DNA from: Ampullaceana balthica
Lineage: Eukaryota > Mollusca > Gastropoda > Lymnaeidae
Assembly: GCA_944989445.1 (NCBI GenBank)
Contig: CALYLW010000568.1
Span: 186,001-250,000 of the forward strand
DNA length: 64,000 nt
Reading direction: 5' to 3'
This document shows, in pieces, positions 44,571 through 57,734 of the stretch (its first letter is position 1; each line of letters begins with the position of its first letter). The notes beneath the pieces were generated by a model. The model was not told the DNA's origin and did not search any database. It saw only the letters and a program-made list of their open reading frames with translations. Both the position numbers and the translations under genes were made by a program.

Positions 44571-45252
44571 TGCTGACAACTGGTGAACGGCAGTAGCTTT
44601 CCCACGAGCCGCCCTGTCTTGGTATTGATGTTTTCTTATCAGCCATCTGGGATGCGCCATCATTGGAACTCTTCAATACTTTACATGCCACAGGATCAGC
44701 TCCCTGCTGTCATACTGTTACGCGGCAGACGACTTAATCTGGTGACATGTTTATGTCTGGCAAAGAATTACAACCGGATAAATCATTTCTTTAGTTTACA
44801 TTTTTAAAGGATTTATATTTAATGGGGAGAGAAAGTTATATTTTCCTTCATTAAATTCAAATCTCTATTGACTTCTTCGTCGTGCGCAAGTTGGATTACT
44901 GATAAGATTTGTTCATCCCCACCGACGTTGAATTAGGACACAGGTAAGTCATTTGAAATTTATCTTCATAGCTTGTTTTCGCCATATGGTTATTGGTCTC
45001 TTTACTCTCACGAGAGTAGGGCGTGTGATTCTTTTGATGGCAGGGTCGTAAGAGAGAGAGGGGGGGCGGACAGCATGGCGTTCTTGACTACTAGCGATTT
45101 CTGCACCCGTCATTAAAATTTATATTTTTCAAATCTGTGACGTCACTTATGGCCATGTTGAAGAAAATTTTGCGCCCGGAGAATTGAAAATTGCTCGAAA
45201 CGAATCAAACACGATGACGACCGAACGCAAACGGAACTTTAATACTTCTGTG

Positions 45253-45421
45253 CAGTGCTGGCGCTGGATTTACCTATTTGCTAAACAAGCTATAGCTTAG
45301 GGCACCCCCCCCCCGGAATTTTGTTTTTCATATTTGGCACTGACATAGAATATCTGGACTTCAAAAGGGCCCCCCTTATCTCAAATAGCTTAGGGTCCCA
45401 TCAAGTCTAAATCCGGCCCTG
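45253..45421. mobile_element. hAT MITE with perfect TSD CTTCTGTG
   Basis: Right end, inverted, CAGGGCCGGATTTAGACTTG; left end CAGTGCTGGCGCTGGATTTA. Flanked by CTTCTGTG at 45245-45252 and 45422-45429. Sister of 42560-42740. Confidence 0.92.
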
Positions 45422-46042
45422 CTTCTGTGTAAGAAATAGGCAGCAAGTTCTTGCAATTTTGCGTGATGTAGTTTCTTCGTCGGAATTTTCAATAATAAAT
45501 TTCGTTTAGCAAAGTTATAAACAGGGGCGCCTAACATGGAAGAAAATGCTACAAGAAAATAACACTCATTACACTCTGCATTAATAGCGATATTTTCTGT
45601 ATAAAAATATTTTAACAAATTAAAAAATTTAACCTTTTTTGAAGACAGCAATTTTATTTTGTGTAGACATGCATGGTTACATTTTTTATTTTGAATATAT
45701 ATTTTATTTGGGAATTCTCCTTCAATGCGGAAGGGGCGCATTTTTATAAGACTGAAGAAAAAAATCATCAGCTTAAAACATTTGCCGATGGCTCTCCCCC
45801 CTCCCCCCCCCCACACATTAATCAAGTGTCAATACAAAACCCACAGCCATATTTCACATCTGACATCTGGCGTTCCTGTGGTCACAGTGTCCTCACAGCA
45901 TGAGCGACTGGTCGTCTGCACGCAGGAGTCGAAAGTCGAATGGTTCTAACATTTTACGCCATCTTCATAATTTTAGCTCTCGGGTGCTATTTGCAATAAT
46001 TCACCCCATCAACTTTTATAAGGAGAATATGTTGTAATTATA

Positions 46043-46290
46043 CCAGTGATCAGTCATGTTCTTCGAATGGACGAGAGAATACTCCCTAGTCAGGCTTTCA
46101 TATGGACACCAAAAGGCAAAAGAAATCAAGGAAGACCAAAGGAAACCCTACGTAGAACAATCAAAAGAGAAAGCTCAACCATGGGTCTAAGAAATAATCA
46201 AGACCTAATCAAGACAATTGGCGACGGATCGTCGTAAATGGAAATCCATGACTTTTGCCCTAAGTGCCGTCTTCGGCCCGAGAGGAATAA
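46043..46290 (+). pseudogene. Non-LTR retrotransposon C-terminal fragment
   Basis: Reads VISHVLRMDERILPSQAFIW, TPKGKRNQGRPKETLRRTIK, and after a frameshift near 46225 DRRKWKSMTFALSAVFGPRG. The GHVLRM...GRPK.T.RRT...DR.KW pattern is the usual end of LINE ORF2. A different element from the one at 28.7 kb. Confidence 0.8.
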
Positions 46291-46299
46291 CTAACAAAA

Positions 46300-47410
46300 T
46301 TCAAAATACAAGGCATTAAATCAAGGGACGTAACTAACCCCCATCCCACCCACGCGAAGGCAACAAATTGACAGGATCCGACATTGTGTGGCAGGCGATT
46401 ACTACATTACTGATCAATAAATAACACAGAGCTATAAAACTTACAGTTGTAAGGCCACTTTGTTATCTTTTTAATTCAGGTGGGGAAAAGAATGATATTG
46501 ATCTCCACTGCACGCACGTCCATTGGTGGATAAAAATAGGGCATGAGACACGATTTACCTCACGAGCACCACAAATAGAACTGTAAAAGTGCATATTTGT
46601 TTTGGTTTCACGTCGTTTCATTTTGAACGCTGTGGTGCGTGAACTTTTCACGGTTCACTGAAGACATTCAAAGTCAGTGGGTGGGGGGAAAAGGTTATAC
46701 ATTTTTAAACATGTCTGGCCAAATATTGTATTATTATTTCTAAACCGCGCCAAAATGGAGTACACACACACAGAGAGCCACCCAGTGATAGTACGTTGTA
46801 CGTTGTTATTGAGGTCTCTACCGCTTGGTTTTATTAGGAATAAACACAAAAATAACCAGTGTAAACTCATTCAGGTCTTGATTTCTAATGTGGTGCCAAA
46901 AGAAAACTGTTTTTGATGAGCCTCGACGCTCCCCGCATGACTCACACGAGGTATTTTTGGGGTATGTTAAAATTTAGTGTGGGGGTAAAGGCATATTGGT
47001 GATATAATATTTTCATTTCAATTACGCACATATAATTGTTCACATATGTTAAATAAATATATGACACCTTTAAACAAGAAAAGTGTTGAAATGTTGGGTT
47101 AAATGCACATTTCTGGTATAAAGAATTCACCATAGAATAATCTAATTCGTTATTTAATTCCTAAATGGTCGGAATGGGACCATTATCATTTTATACGCCA
47201 TTAATAGTGTGTTGCTGTTGTTATAAAACTGGCTTTTAAAAGCACAATTTACGCATCTCATTGACCGTTTAAAAAATATATAAAAGATTTTTATTAACAC
47301 AGACGTCTTAAATTAAAAAAAATATTAAAACCTCGACAGTGATTTTATTTCTTTTTACAACGTGCTTAATTACGTTCTCTCAGCTCCAGGTGTTCATTAC
47401 GTTTAAATTG
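46300..47410. other. Intergenic, no feature seen
   Basis: No supported gene or repeat; mixed-composition sequence with short chance open frames only. Confidence 0.5.
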
Positions 47411-47597
47411 TGTGTACTCAGGGCCGGCTTTAGGGAATCGGAGGCCCTAGGCGAAGTGAATTTAGTGGCCCTAAATGTAATAGGAAAAAATACATACGGA
47501 ATGAATAAAATTACACTATTTATTAAAAACTACCTGTATTTATATCTAAATCAAAATATAACTGAAATTTATACAACCATAGACGTGCAGATGTCAT

Positions 47598-47963
47598 AAA
47601 CCTTCACCAAAAATCAACTTTTCGTGTTTGATGGTAGCAAAGTCCACAATAAATTGTGAATAATCCAGAGACTGGACGATATCTCGTGCGATAGATATAA
47701 TTGTCAGACTGTTCAGGCGTTCTTGCGTCATAGTCGTTCTCAAATAGTTTTTTTTATATTAATTTCAACTTGGAAAAACTTCTTTCCCCCGATGCAACAG
47801 TAATCGGAATAGTCAATGCTATACGAAGGGCTATAGCGACATTTGGAACATCAGTATTCAAACCATGATCATAAATAAAACGTAAAGCATCAAGAGAAGA
47901 CGAAACAGTATCTGGAACAATGCTGGAAAATATTTGCAATTCCCTGCGTTTCGACATTTTCAC
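47598..47963 (-). pseudogene. hAT transposase C-terminal (dimerisation) domain
   Basis: The open piece 47754-47963 reads SSLDALRFIYDHGLNTDVPN and VAIALRIALTIPITVASGER before SFSKLKLI and TAA. A shifted frame continues NYLRTTMTQERLNSLTIISI, then FATIKHEKLIFGEG and stop at about 47598. This is the hAT C-terminal dimerisation domain of the ZMYM1-like type, broken by one small frameshift in an A-run. Confidence 0.85.
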
Positions 47964-48525
47964 CAGAGGGAAGCAACAAGGGTGTTCCAGTAGTCTGGAA
48001 AAATTAAAAGTTTAATAAACTCTATTATAGAGTTGCAATTAGCATCACTGCATCACTTCACTGGATAGAGAATAAAATTCTGTGTATGTAAATAAAAATT
48101 GGCGATGGAAGGTGAGCTAGACAAATTTTAGTAGAAAAAATTACATGTAAATAAATAATCGTAAATAAAAAAGGCGAACATTTCATTCCTTGTTTTGGAA
48201 CTCGTTAATCGCAAATTATAACATTAAACACAGTTAATTATTATACAACAGTCAATTAAAAACATTTTCAAACATAAATTATTAATATACGTCGGAAATG
48301 GACAAAGTTAATTGTAGTAACCTACGATAGGTTAACGACGAATATGTCAAATTTTGACAGATCAAATCTCCCTGTCAAAATAACTATTAAAATATTACTA
48401 AAATATTGACCCATGATGTTTAATGTCAGTAATGAGATCAGAGGAACGTATACGAAAGAGATGCACAGAACAGGAGGGACTTGGGGTGACTCTAAAGACG
48501 TTGAATACGTCAGGAGTTCATCTCA

Positions 48526-48640
48526 AACAGACTCTTATTCTTATTGATGGAGGGGACAGACGAGAATGGACACATGTATAACCTCAGACAGACTCTTATT
48601 CTTATTGATGGAGGGGACAGACGAGAATTGACAGATGTAT
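48526..48640. repeat. 60-bp tandem duplication in the hAT element
   Basis: CAGACTCTTATTCTTATTGA, TGGAGGGGACAGACGAGAAT occurs twice in direct order. Confidence 0.85.
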
Positions 48641-49371
48641 AAAGAGGAAAAGGATGATATGGGCGATAATAAATTTTCTTTTGACATTCCCCGTAGTGCT
48701 AGAAGTTATTAACAAAATTGTAGTTTTAGAAAGAAATCTTACCATTTAGTTATCGAATTAAATCATCATTAGCGCGCCTAAGACAGATTTGACATCAATA
48801 AATCAAACAATAAATATTAATCTTCATGGGCATGACGTTAAACTCCATCCACACCGAGTGAATCATTACCGTTGTATGGCGCTAATGACCTTTCTGTGTT
48901 GAAGTGCTGTTAAGATATTAAAAACTAAAAAAACTCACAAATAGACTGCAAAAGGTGACTTTTAAAAAAAAGAGTAATCCTACTTCCCCCCTCCCACTGT
49001 GGAGGGAGTAACGTGGGGAAGGGAAGGTGTCTCCTGTCGCGGGCTGGTATCGATATATCAAAGCAAGTTGGGGTCCTTTCATATGAAACATCAGACGCCG
49101 CATCTCTTTCATGTCAAGCCTTCTAGCCGGCAAGGCTGTCCCCATCCCCCTTCTCAATATCAACATTGCCCTTGATTAATCTGCACCTATTACGCCATTT
49201 TCTGTAACTCGAAAACTCCGTAAGTCGATTTTGTTTTTCGGGTACCCTTGTATTTAAACTTAGAGAGGTCAGACTGTATATATATTTTTTCCTAGTGCGA
49301 GGCCCCCACTAATCGGAGGCCCTAGGCGGCCGCCTAGTTTGCCTATGCCTAAAGCCGGCCCTGAGTGTACT

Positions 49372-50490
49372 GTGGGGTTACATGCATTCACATATTTAAA
49401 TTTTACAACTCCTTGGCTTTGCCAAAAGAAATGTCTTGTTTATAAACTTGAGATAGTTTTTTAAGATTAAAAAAAGCGCTTAAATTATGCATATTTCTTT
49501 CCCTCTTAATTAATGGAACCTCAACATTACTATGACGACAGCAAATCATAATGAAATGGGAAATTAAAAGCTATTCACCTTAATGTTCCCTTTATTAAGC
49601 GGCGCGGACGCGCAGATATCTGACTGACGCCACGCAGCAGTTGGAATTTCTGCCCAGCCTAATCTGACAAGGATAACGTAATATCCGTGTTTGTGGGATG
49701 TAAAATTAAAAACAAAAATAGATCCATGCAACTTTGCACGCGTTTTTTAATTTTTTTTAAAATTATTGTTTTTAGGACAAAGACTAACGAACCATAGAGG
49801 AAACATTGGCACCAATCCCTCCTGGATTTCCCTCACTGAATTAAAACTCATAAATTAATTTCCTACGTGGCCGTATCCCCTAGCGCAGAGTTCCTCAGCT
49901 CATGGTGTGCACCTGTTTACAAGGCGCGCCAAGACGAAATTCAATCAATAAGACGGGCTGCCCAAATGAACTGTTTGGCTCGTAAATGTGATAACAGCAT
50001 GCCGTACCTAGGTTATTTTTATATAAATGTAAATAATTATACTCTGGTTTACAAATGATCTATTGGAACATGTTAATTTCACATTTTACGCACGAGAAAA
50101 ACGTTTGCTGAGCTTGTTTATATTTATATGGCCCTGTTACCAAATCTCACTTTCCTTCCAATTAAATGCTTAACCAAACTCCGAGATCCAATAACAAAAG
50201 AATCAGGGCATTTTTACCAATTAAATAAAGGACTTGAAAATAATTTGTTTATGAATTTAAAAGAAAACATTACTGTAGAAATAATAAAAATAACCATTCG
50301 ATTTAGTACATTGCATAACGGTGTTTAAAAAAAAACTATAAACAAAAGTCAAAATTCCTATTAATTCACCACGCCCACTCTCTCCTTTTACTATATAATC
50401 TCTGAACTACTCTCTTGCTCCTATTGCTCTTTTTGGCTCTGGATTTCAACTTTCAACCAAGCTAAGTTTTAAATTCATTTTATAAGTTTT
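49372..50490. other. Intergenic, no feature seen
   Basis: AT-rich DNA with short chance open frames; nothing resembles a known family. Confidence 0.45.
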
Positions 50491-50494
50491 ATTT

Positions 50495-50605
50495 ATTTTG
50501 TCTATTTGTTCGTTGAAGAAGGCTTTTTGCCGAAACTTCCGTTGTTTTGTGACCTCTTGTCAGGCTCTTACATACCCTGTTTGCATGACGTCTTTCTGCT
50601 TATCT
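50495..50605 (+). repeat. GAAGAAGGCTTTTTGCCGAAAC repeat, copy 1
   Basis: CTATTTGTTCGTTGAAGAAG, GCTTTTTGCCGAAAC and GTCAGGCTCTTACATACCCT match, in reverse complement, the block at 61155-61245. The pattern TGAAGA-hairpin-GAAAC resembles termini of Penelope-like elements. Class not proven. Confidence 0.45.
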
Positions 50606-51509
50606 ATAAGCCTGATTGGAGTCTCACCCATACCTTGTTCAAAAGCTACATGGCATCCCAACATCACCCACAACAAGTTTGAGAGCCCCTCCCAAGATAG
50701 TGCTATTTTATTTTCCTTTACACAATGAAATCACTTTACAGTACCATCAATTTCATCTTTTTAAAAATATTTCTTTCTTTTTTTAATTAAATTTTTATAA
50801 ATTTATTAATTTAATAATTTTTTTTTACAACTTTGACGATATGTTACGATGGTAACAGAATTGAAGCGTTTGCTGTGTCACTGTTCGGTGAAGCAGTGAC
50901 AAAAAATTTCTATAATTTTCCAAGATAACGTGACGTCATATGTGGAGTGGCCCTTACAAGCAACAACAACAAAGATCTGACATCTCTTTAGTTAACTATT
51001 TCGAATTTCCTATGCAGTACTCAGTTTAAAAGTGCCTACCAGCGCGGTTAACTCATGACGTCACCTGGTTCTTACTTTTTAAGAATCTCTTCAATCACTA
51101 GACAGAATAATCTATTAACGGTTTTACTTGTAAAAAATTAAGTAGCCAGTAAGTAAGACTTGAAAAACAAAAACTGAATGTTAAGGAGAAGTGATTACTG
51201 TTTTCATTTTCTTTAGCTGAAACAGTAAAGTTTGGGGCTAAAACTTAAATTTTCCCGCTCAATCAATTGATACAAATCAAACATTTTCACTTTTATCAAT
51301 TTCGCTGTACAAAATCAAAAGAACGGAACTTTTGAAATGGTCCATGGCATATCGAATGTTTCTTGATATTTTGACGTTTTAAAAAAAATAATTTTTAAAA
51401 AAACCTCCTCTCACAAGCAGCTAAGCTGCTAACACATGCAACGTGATAATTTTAATGTATGTCTCTGAGGAGAGAAAGAGAGAGTGGGGAGGATATAATA
51501 TATTTTCAC

Positions 51510-51789
51510 TAGGTGTGTACCGGATTTCGGCTCCGGCTCCGGTAAATCCGGAACCCGGCCATTTTTACAAATCCGGCTCCGGCTCATGAAGAATTTCACT
51601 TCATAAACCCGGCCAAATCCAGCTGGCAGGTAGAGCCATAATATAGTTATGTATATAATGGCTCCGGCTCAGGTAAATCCCGAATCCGGCCATTTTTTAC
51701 AAATCCGGCTCCGGCGAGATTTCACTTTATAAATCCGGCCAAATCTGCATCCGGCCGGATTTCAAAAATTTGAATCCTGTACACTCCTA
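51510..51789. mobile_element. MITE with perfect TSD ATTTTCAC (TCCGG-rich)
   Basis: Ends TAGGTGTGTACCGGATTTCG and (inverted) TAGGAGTGTACAGGATTC, flanked by ATTTTCAC at 51502-51509 and 51790-51797. The interior repeats CGGCTCCGG and AAATCCGG and seems to be a partial internal duplication of the shorter copy at 25840-25971. Confidence 0.88.
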
Positions 51790-51844
51790 ATTTTCACCAA
51801 TAATTGGCTTCCTTGAGATAAATAGCTAGCAGTGATTTCACGCG

Positions 51845-51958
51845 CAGCAGCAATCTTGCTGTTGGTTTCAGTGCAGCAGCAATCTTGCTGTTGGTTTCAG
51901 TGCAGCTGCAATCTTGCTGTTGGTTTCAGTGCAGCTGCAATCTTGTGATTTTAATTCC
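51845..51958. repeat. 29-bp minisatellite, 4 copies
   Basis: Unit AGTGCAGCAGCAATCTTGCT, GTTGGTTTC, with AGCTGC variants in the later copies. Confidence 0.9.
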
Positions 51959-51959
51959 A

Positions 51960-53120
51960 AGTTCTCCGTCCATCAGATTAACAGATAATTGTTTCAGCTT
52001 CGGGGAACAATGCACTTTTCTTTGGTGCCCAATAGCAAAGACTATTTATTACTTTTCGTTTAAACATGCAGCCTCACACCTATCTGAGACTTCTATTGTG
52101 GCTCTTGGTATGAACGCCTCTTGGATGCCACCTTGGGACGCCAAGCTTAGGACTTTATCTTGGGGTGGGGTGGCATCTTTATAAAATGAAACAGAAAATG
52201 AGCTTCTCTTCGTTTGTTTTAGATCCGCCCTTGAATGAGACGCGATGATTTCGTTTATGATATGGCTATTTATATTTACAGCAACTGCTCAAACGTGGTG
52301 ACGGCTTGGTGGTGTCCGTTTATCGTTATAATCGAATCTATCTTCACTACAACAAATGATCAGTGTAAGTCAATAATTGTACCCCGTGCTTGAGACATAG
52401 TTTGTCATCTGTTTGCACAAAATGATTAGGAAGAGGATGAGTTTACAAAGGCTTGTAAAGTTTGCCCTAGACAGCACCTGCAATAAAAATAAAATTTACA
52501 GCTTTAAAGTTACACCGGCTTTATGAATCACCCACAAAAGCGCGTGGTAACATAACTTGCATATAATTGTCTTATGAATAAACGTGAGTTCACTGGCGCG
52601 CAAAATTAATATTGCGACAACTGTGCTAAATGAGCTTCTTAATAAATACTGCGAGACTGTGAGCTCATTAAAGCTCTAACTGTCCAAGGATTCGTGTCCT
52701 TTATATTGTATTTGCGTCTTCGTTGTATGTTTTCTTTATTATTTTTTTAAAAGTAGATGCAAAGTCCACTGAATACCACTGCGGTCGTTTGTTTGGCTAC
52801 ACAGTGTACTATAAAGAGCCAATAATGAAGCGGCATACAATTGATTTTACTTCCAAGTTTATAACCATTGATTAACTGCTATTAATAGTTAATAAGGAGT
52901 TGTGTTCAACTTTTGCCGCGCGTGGCCTCATGGAACCACGGGACACCTCTGGGATGGGTAGGGGGGGGTGGCGTAAGGGAATCTTTAAAATGTAAACAAG
53001 AGTTGGGATTTTCTTTACATTAATAACAGGATCGGGAAATAAGAAGTGAAACCACGAGCAACAACGATTTCTATCACTTCTGTTGACATATTGAGGGCCC
53101 ACGAACAAGGTCTTTATCAT
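51960..53120. other. Intergenic, no feature seen
   Basis: No supported gene; no repeat family shared with the rest of the window. Confidence 0.45.
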
Positions 53121-53132
53121 TCTGGATCCTAC

Positions 53133-53568
53133 GGTGACCCGTCAAAACGGCCCCGGACAAAACGGCCCCGGACAAAACGGCCCCAGACAAATTGTTAACA
53201 TTTTTCAACAAAAACTTATATATTTTTTTTTCATTTGAAGTTTTTGTCAACTTTTCACCCTTAAATAAAGTGGTAATATTGTAAAATTATATCTTGTGAT
53301 GTTATTATATTGTGTCTTGTCAACAAACAGCCACGATTGGTACCATTTCGAGTAAAGGCTATTAAATTCACTATTGTGATGTCATTATTATTGTTTATTA
53401 TTAGCAAAACCTGACACTGAATAGGTGAGTAAAAATACGAATTTAATATTTGATTGGACATTTTACTTTTAGTCCATCTATTAGTCCGGGGCCGTTATGT
53501 CGGGGCCGTTATGTCTCGGAGCCGTTTTGTCGGTGCCGTTTTGTCCAGGGCCGTTTTGTTGGTGAATC
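53133..53568. mobile_element. MITE with GGCCGTTTTGTC subterminal repeats and 9-bp TSD
   Basis: Flanked by GGATCCTAC at 53124-53132 and 53569-53577. Inside each end are three to five direct copies of a 14-15-bp motif (GGCCCCGGACAAAAC), facing each other. The centre is AT-rich and non-coding. A 9-bp target duplication is typical of Mutator-like elements, so a non-autonomous MULE is a reasonable inference. Confidence 0.85.
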
Positions 53569-54333
53569 GGATCCTACATATAATGTTGATGGGGCTTTCA
53601 ATGTCTCTGGGAAGAGGTCTTAAGGGTATAAGAAACTGACGGTTAAAGCGCATTCTTCGACCCTACGACGATTTGTTAGTCATAGGGTGAGGGGGCGTGG
53701 AGAGGGGCGCGTGAGGACTGGACCTCGTGCACGTGTGAAGTTCTTATAATTATGGCACCGGCACTCTTAACGACACCGTGGCCTTAAGATATAACAGTAT
53801 GAGAACCCGTCTCACGGTCAGGTTACATGGCTAGTGTCACGGACGCCCGGGGTGTCCAAGATTCTTGCTCCCGCGCCCTTTCGCGAGAAGAAGACCCCCC
53901 CACCTCCCCCCCAAAAAATAATTAATAATAATATTTTTTTTTAAATTTAAAAAAACTGCAGTTGACTGAAAATATCTCCCCTCAGCACTGCACGGGTGTC
54001 ATCAGCCTCCCCTCCTTTCTACGACCCTGGCCTTAGTACAATTGCAAGCTATCATTGGCCCAAAACCTGTAACCGAGATCACAAATATTAGGGCTTATCA
54101 TCCAAAACAAATTTCAGAATTTCAGGGTAACTCGGCGTGTCACAAACGCGGTCACTAGAGATTATCTCCCCTTCCACAGCCGGCCCTTGAGTTGCCTACT
54201 TATCAGAAGTTGCCGCCGCTCCGAAAAATTCCCGGAAATTATATTTTTCTTGGGACCCGTTTTGTGCTGGCTCGACTGACCGGCTGAACTGAAACTAATA
54301 CAGCGTTTCCCCTCAGTTGTACTTTCAGTAGTT

Positions 54334-54420
54334 CAGCTATAGTATCAGCTATAGTATCAGCTATAGTATCAGCTATAGTATCAGCTATAGTATCAGCTAT
54401 AGTATCAGCTATAGTATCAG
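54334..54420. repeat. 12-bp tandem repeat, 7 copies
   Basis: CAGCTATAGTAT repeated without error. Each unit contains the palindrome CTATAG. Confidence 0.97.
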
Positions 54421-55121
54421 CATTTGAGGAAAGTCATCATCAATTAGTCGGCTCATGACATTTTTCAATTTAAATTATCAACATTAAGTGCGTAAGTAAG
54501 GGCAGTCGCTTAAAATGACACTTTCCCCCCTGATATTTCTCGTTGTAAAGGGGGCAGAATGCTTGCTTGGATTTTCCCTGTCTACGCCCCTGCACGCCTT
54601 GGATGAACCATTAAATTACTGTCATCTATTACCCCGCGCATTTACAGTGTGCTCCGTTTTCATCAATCAATTAATTGTAGTGTTAGGCCTAACGTGATAG
54701 CAAAACACAGAATCAGACACACACGCGCGCGCGCCTGTCTGTGCAAACAAACACAAAATGCCATGCCGTTACGGTACCAGGAAAACAACACCCGTTGAAT
54801 TATGTTCATCTATATCAAACAATTATTAAACATATGATAGAGTCAAAGATGCTTTGGTGAGTAGGGCAAGAGTGCAGCCTATCTGTTGTGCCTTTACCCC
54901 CCACACTAAAATGTAATATTCTTGTGTTTGCACGGGCTTTGGGGGTATAGTGTTGAAATTCTTGATCTCTTAAAGTGCACAAACCCCACTTTCTTTACGG
55001 AATCGATGAATAAAATGAGTCATCCCTGCGTTACAATAAGGGATAAGGGAATACAGCACCGGGGGGGGGGAGGGGGAGGGGGAGATAGGCGGTACATCTT
55101 TACTGGGTTTGGTGAATAGGA

Positions 55122-55350
55122 ATACAACACTACTGGGGTAAAAGGTTGTATATACTTCTACTGGGGTAAAAGAACATACAACACTACTGGGGTAAAAGGT
55201 TATATATACTTCTACTGGGGTAAAAGAACATACAACACTACTGGGGTAAAAGGTTATATATACTTCTACTGGGGTAAAAGAACATACAACACTACTGGGG
55301 TAAAAGGTTATATATACTTCTAGTGGGGTAAAAGAACATACACCTCTAAT
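55122..55350. repeat. 54-bp minisatellite, about 4 copies
   Basis: Unit ACTACTGGGGTAAAAGGTTA, TATATACTTCTACTGGGGTA, AAAGAACATACAAC. Each unit is built from two CTACTGGGGTAAAAG half-units, so the 54-bp period grew from a shorter one. Confidence 0.95.
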
Positions 55351-56410
55351 AGGGTTAATGGTCTATAAACATTAAACATAATATATTAAATAAGAGATAA
55401 GGATTTGGGAAGGGGGGGGGGCGCTTGATTTCTACATAAGAAACAATTTTTTAAAAATTGACACAATTTTCCGTAGTGTTCTGAAAGGCAATTTAAAGTC
55501 ATGTGTTGTCGTTTTTTTACCCCCACCCGACCCCTTACCCCCACCCCACCCCCTACCCCCCATCCCATTCAATACATTAAGCGGTACAGTTACCTGACCG
55601 TCTCTATAACTTCGACAGTTTCTTGCTGGTCGCAATCAATAAAGTAACGAATAGATGTTATTTGTTCCCTTTGTCTTCGTTTAGTTAGAAATAAACTTTT
55701 AGAAGGGATTATGATTATGTGTGTGGGTGTGTAAAAAACGGTGGTGTGCTGGGCAAGTGGCTTAAGTTTTTTTCTGTAATATGTTCAATTGACACTTAGA
55801 TAACATAATAGAAGCATAATAAGAAACAGTTGATGGGATGGCAAGTTTGACTGTCTGGTCGGCATGCTGATAGAGTGGCGGGTATGAATATGACCGGGCA
55901 TGTTGACACAACGACCAGGTCCTGAGATAAGGTTGTTTTGCCCCCCCCCTCTCTCTCTACCTTTATCGTGTATTCCCTGGTTTGAAGTGGTTCAACTTTT
56001 GTAATGTGCGTCTTTAGATCACCCCGTCTTATGGCCTGGGCAGAACGGGATACGTATACTTAAATGAAAAAAGCAACACACACACACAATAAGAAGATAG
56101 GTTCACATAGGATCGGCTCTTGTTGAACAGACGTGAGAGGAATGCTGAAAGACACAGGGCAGGATAACAACACACAAGTAAGGCACCTTCTGCAGTATGG
56201 GAATTCGGGGAGGGGTGTGTGTGTGTGTGGTTGTGGGGGAGGGGTTAAATTTAACACACATATACTTCTGGATAATGGAACGATCACAGGTTGATTGAAC
56301 GCTTTGTTTTGAATCATTTTAAAGAAATGATGTGTTTAAAAATGATGCATTTTATAGGGATAGAAAAAAAATTGCCATATGTGATTACATTTTTTTAAAA
56401 AATCGAACTA

Positions 56411-56622
56411 TCTTATCTTCTTATCTATACAGACGCTCCTTCTATGCAGAAGATATTTGCGTCCACAGGCCATCTTGTTGGTAAGTGATGCAGCATTCAC
56501 AGGCCACGGCTTTGTGGGTTCCACGAATCCCAGCCGCCTAACACTACCTTGCCTTCACACGGATTCGAACCCGTGACCGTCGGTACGACAGTCCCGTGCG
56601 CTGCCACTCGACCACCGCGAAC
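56411..56622 (-). mobile_element. tRNA-derived SINE
   Basis: On the minus strand it begins GTTCGCGGTGGTCGAGTGGC, with A-box TGGTCGAGTGG (56604-56614) and B-box GGTTCGAATCC (about 56560-56570). A non-tRNA body follows (AGGCGGCTGGGATTCGTGGA, GCATAGAAGGAGCGTCTGTA), ending in a short GATAAGAAGATAAGAT tail. The head lacks a proper anticodon arm, so it is a SINE and not a working tRNA. Confidence 0.75.
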
Positions 56623-57734
56623 TATTAATCTCTTTTGAAATAATCAGTTACTAATTTTTTACTAATGTTTCTTATTTTTATTTTCAGAGTATTTTTGTCC
56701 TGTCAAACCCACGCGTGTATATTTAATTGTGCTGTAATTGCCAGTAATACTGATAATATTAATTAGACCATTCGGGAGTTACTTTACTGAGTTGAGGTAT
56801 TCCTGAACACACAACAATTTCTTACTAAAATATCTGGGAGTCATTTGAAATAGGCCAGTGCCGGATATTTCCACAGGGTAGGTCAACCGTGACCTCAATT
56901 GCCACGGGCTCTGGGACCCGGGTACTTGGTTCCGGCGTTATAACTGGCGTGTAAACGTACGCCCCGAACCGTACACGGACGTGTGACGCAGAGGGCGTGT
57001 GCCTAGTTTTTTATTTTTTGGTTGTAATATTCTAGGGATTAGAGTAGAGACGGAGACGTAAAGGGACACGCAGAGAGAAAAGGTGGGGAGGGGTGGCGGA
57101 TTTCGACTTTCCCCATTTTTGTGTTTCATTCACTCCCTTGCTTGGGTGTGACCACACAAGTGATCAGCCAGTCATTGGATTCATACACCTGAGACAACAA
57201 CAAAATATCAGAGAGTGGCTCGCGTTCGTTAAAACCCAAACGCTGGAGGACGCGCAATACAGATGGTGGTGAGATCGAATCTAAATTTAAAAAAACGAAG
57301 TGCTGGCTTTTTAAACCAAAAAACATAAAATAACGTGTGTGGTTTCTTGGTCGTTGTTGTTGTTTTTCGTCAAGTTTCTTAAAAACATAAGAGCCACAAT
57401 AGAAATAAAAACCGAACCTGCACAACAAAGCTACAAAGAAACATCGATTGGAAATAACAGGTGAGTGCATATTGATTTATTAATTATTATTTGCGATTGT
57501 GTGATGAAGAATGAAAAATTAAAAATTTCAACGAAGCCTCGCGTTGCAATGTAAAACCAGTGGGAGGGAAACTTGTGTTCCACAAACATGGTCCAAATTT
57601 AACAATTTACCACATGATTTGTCAAAAGTCGGTGCCGATACTATTGTGACATTGCGTGCGACAACTTTATAGAGCACGTAGGTGACAATTTTTAGGTTTC
57701 AACCGTTTGAGCAACAGCGGGGTGATCTGTGTGA

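Larger units (their letters stand above)
47419..49363 (-). mobile_element. hAT transposon remnant with transposase C-terminus
   Basis: Terminal inverted repeats CAGGGCCGGCTTTAGG at both ends, followed on both sides by a diverged GAGGCCCTAGGCG block. Flanking 8-mers TGTGTACT (47411-47418) and AGTGTACT (49364-49371) match at 7 of 8. Length 1.9 kb: an internally deleted or decayed element, since only the C-terminal transposase region is recognisable. A 60-bp tandem duplication lies inside at about 48526-48640. Confidence 0.88.

Noticed and set aside
44246..44605. 119-codon minus-strand open frame
   Set aside because: 63-bp minisatellite; the frame depends on unit length only.
45376..45825. 149-codon minus-strand open frame
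   Set aside because: No similarity recognised, and it overlaps the MITE at its end; length is possible by chance in this composition. Not excluded, but not supportable.
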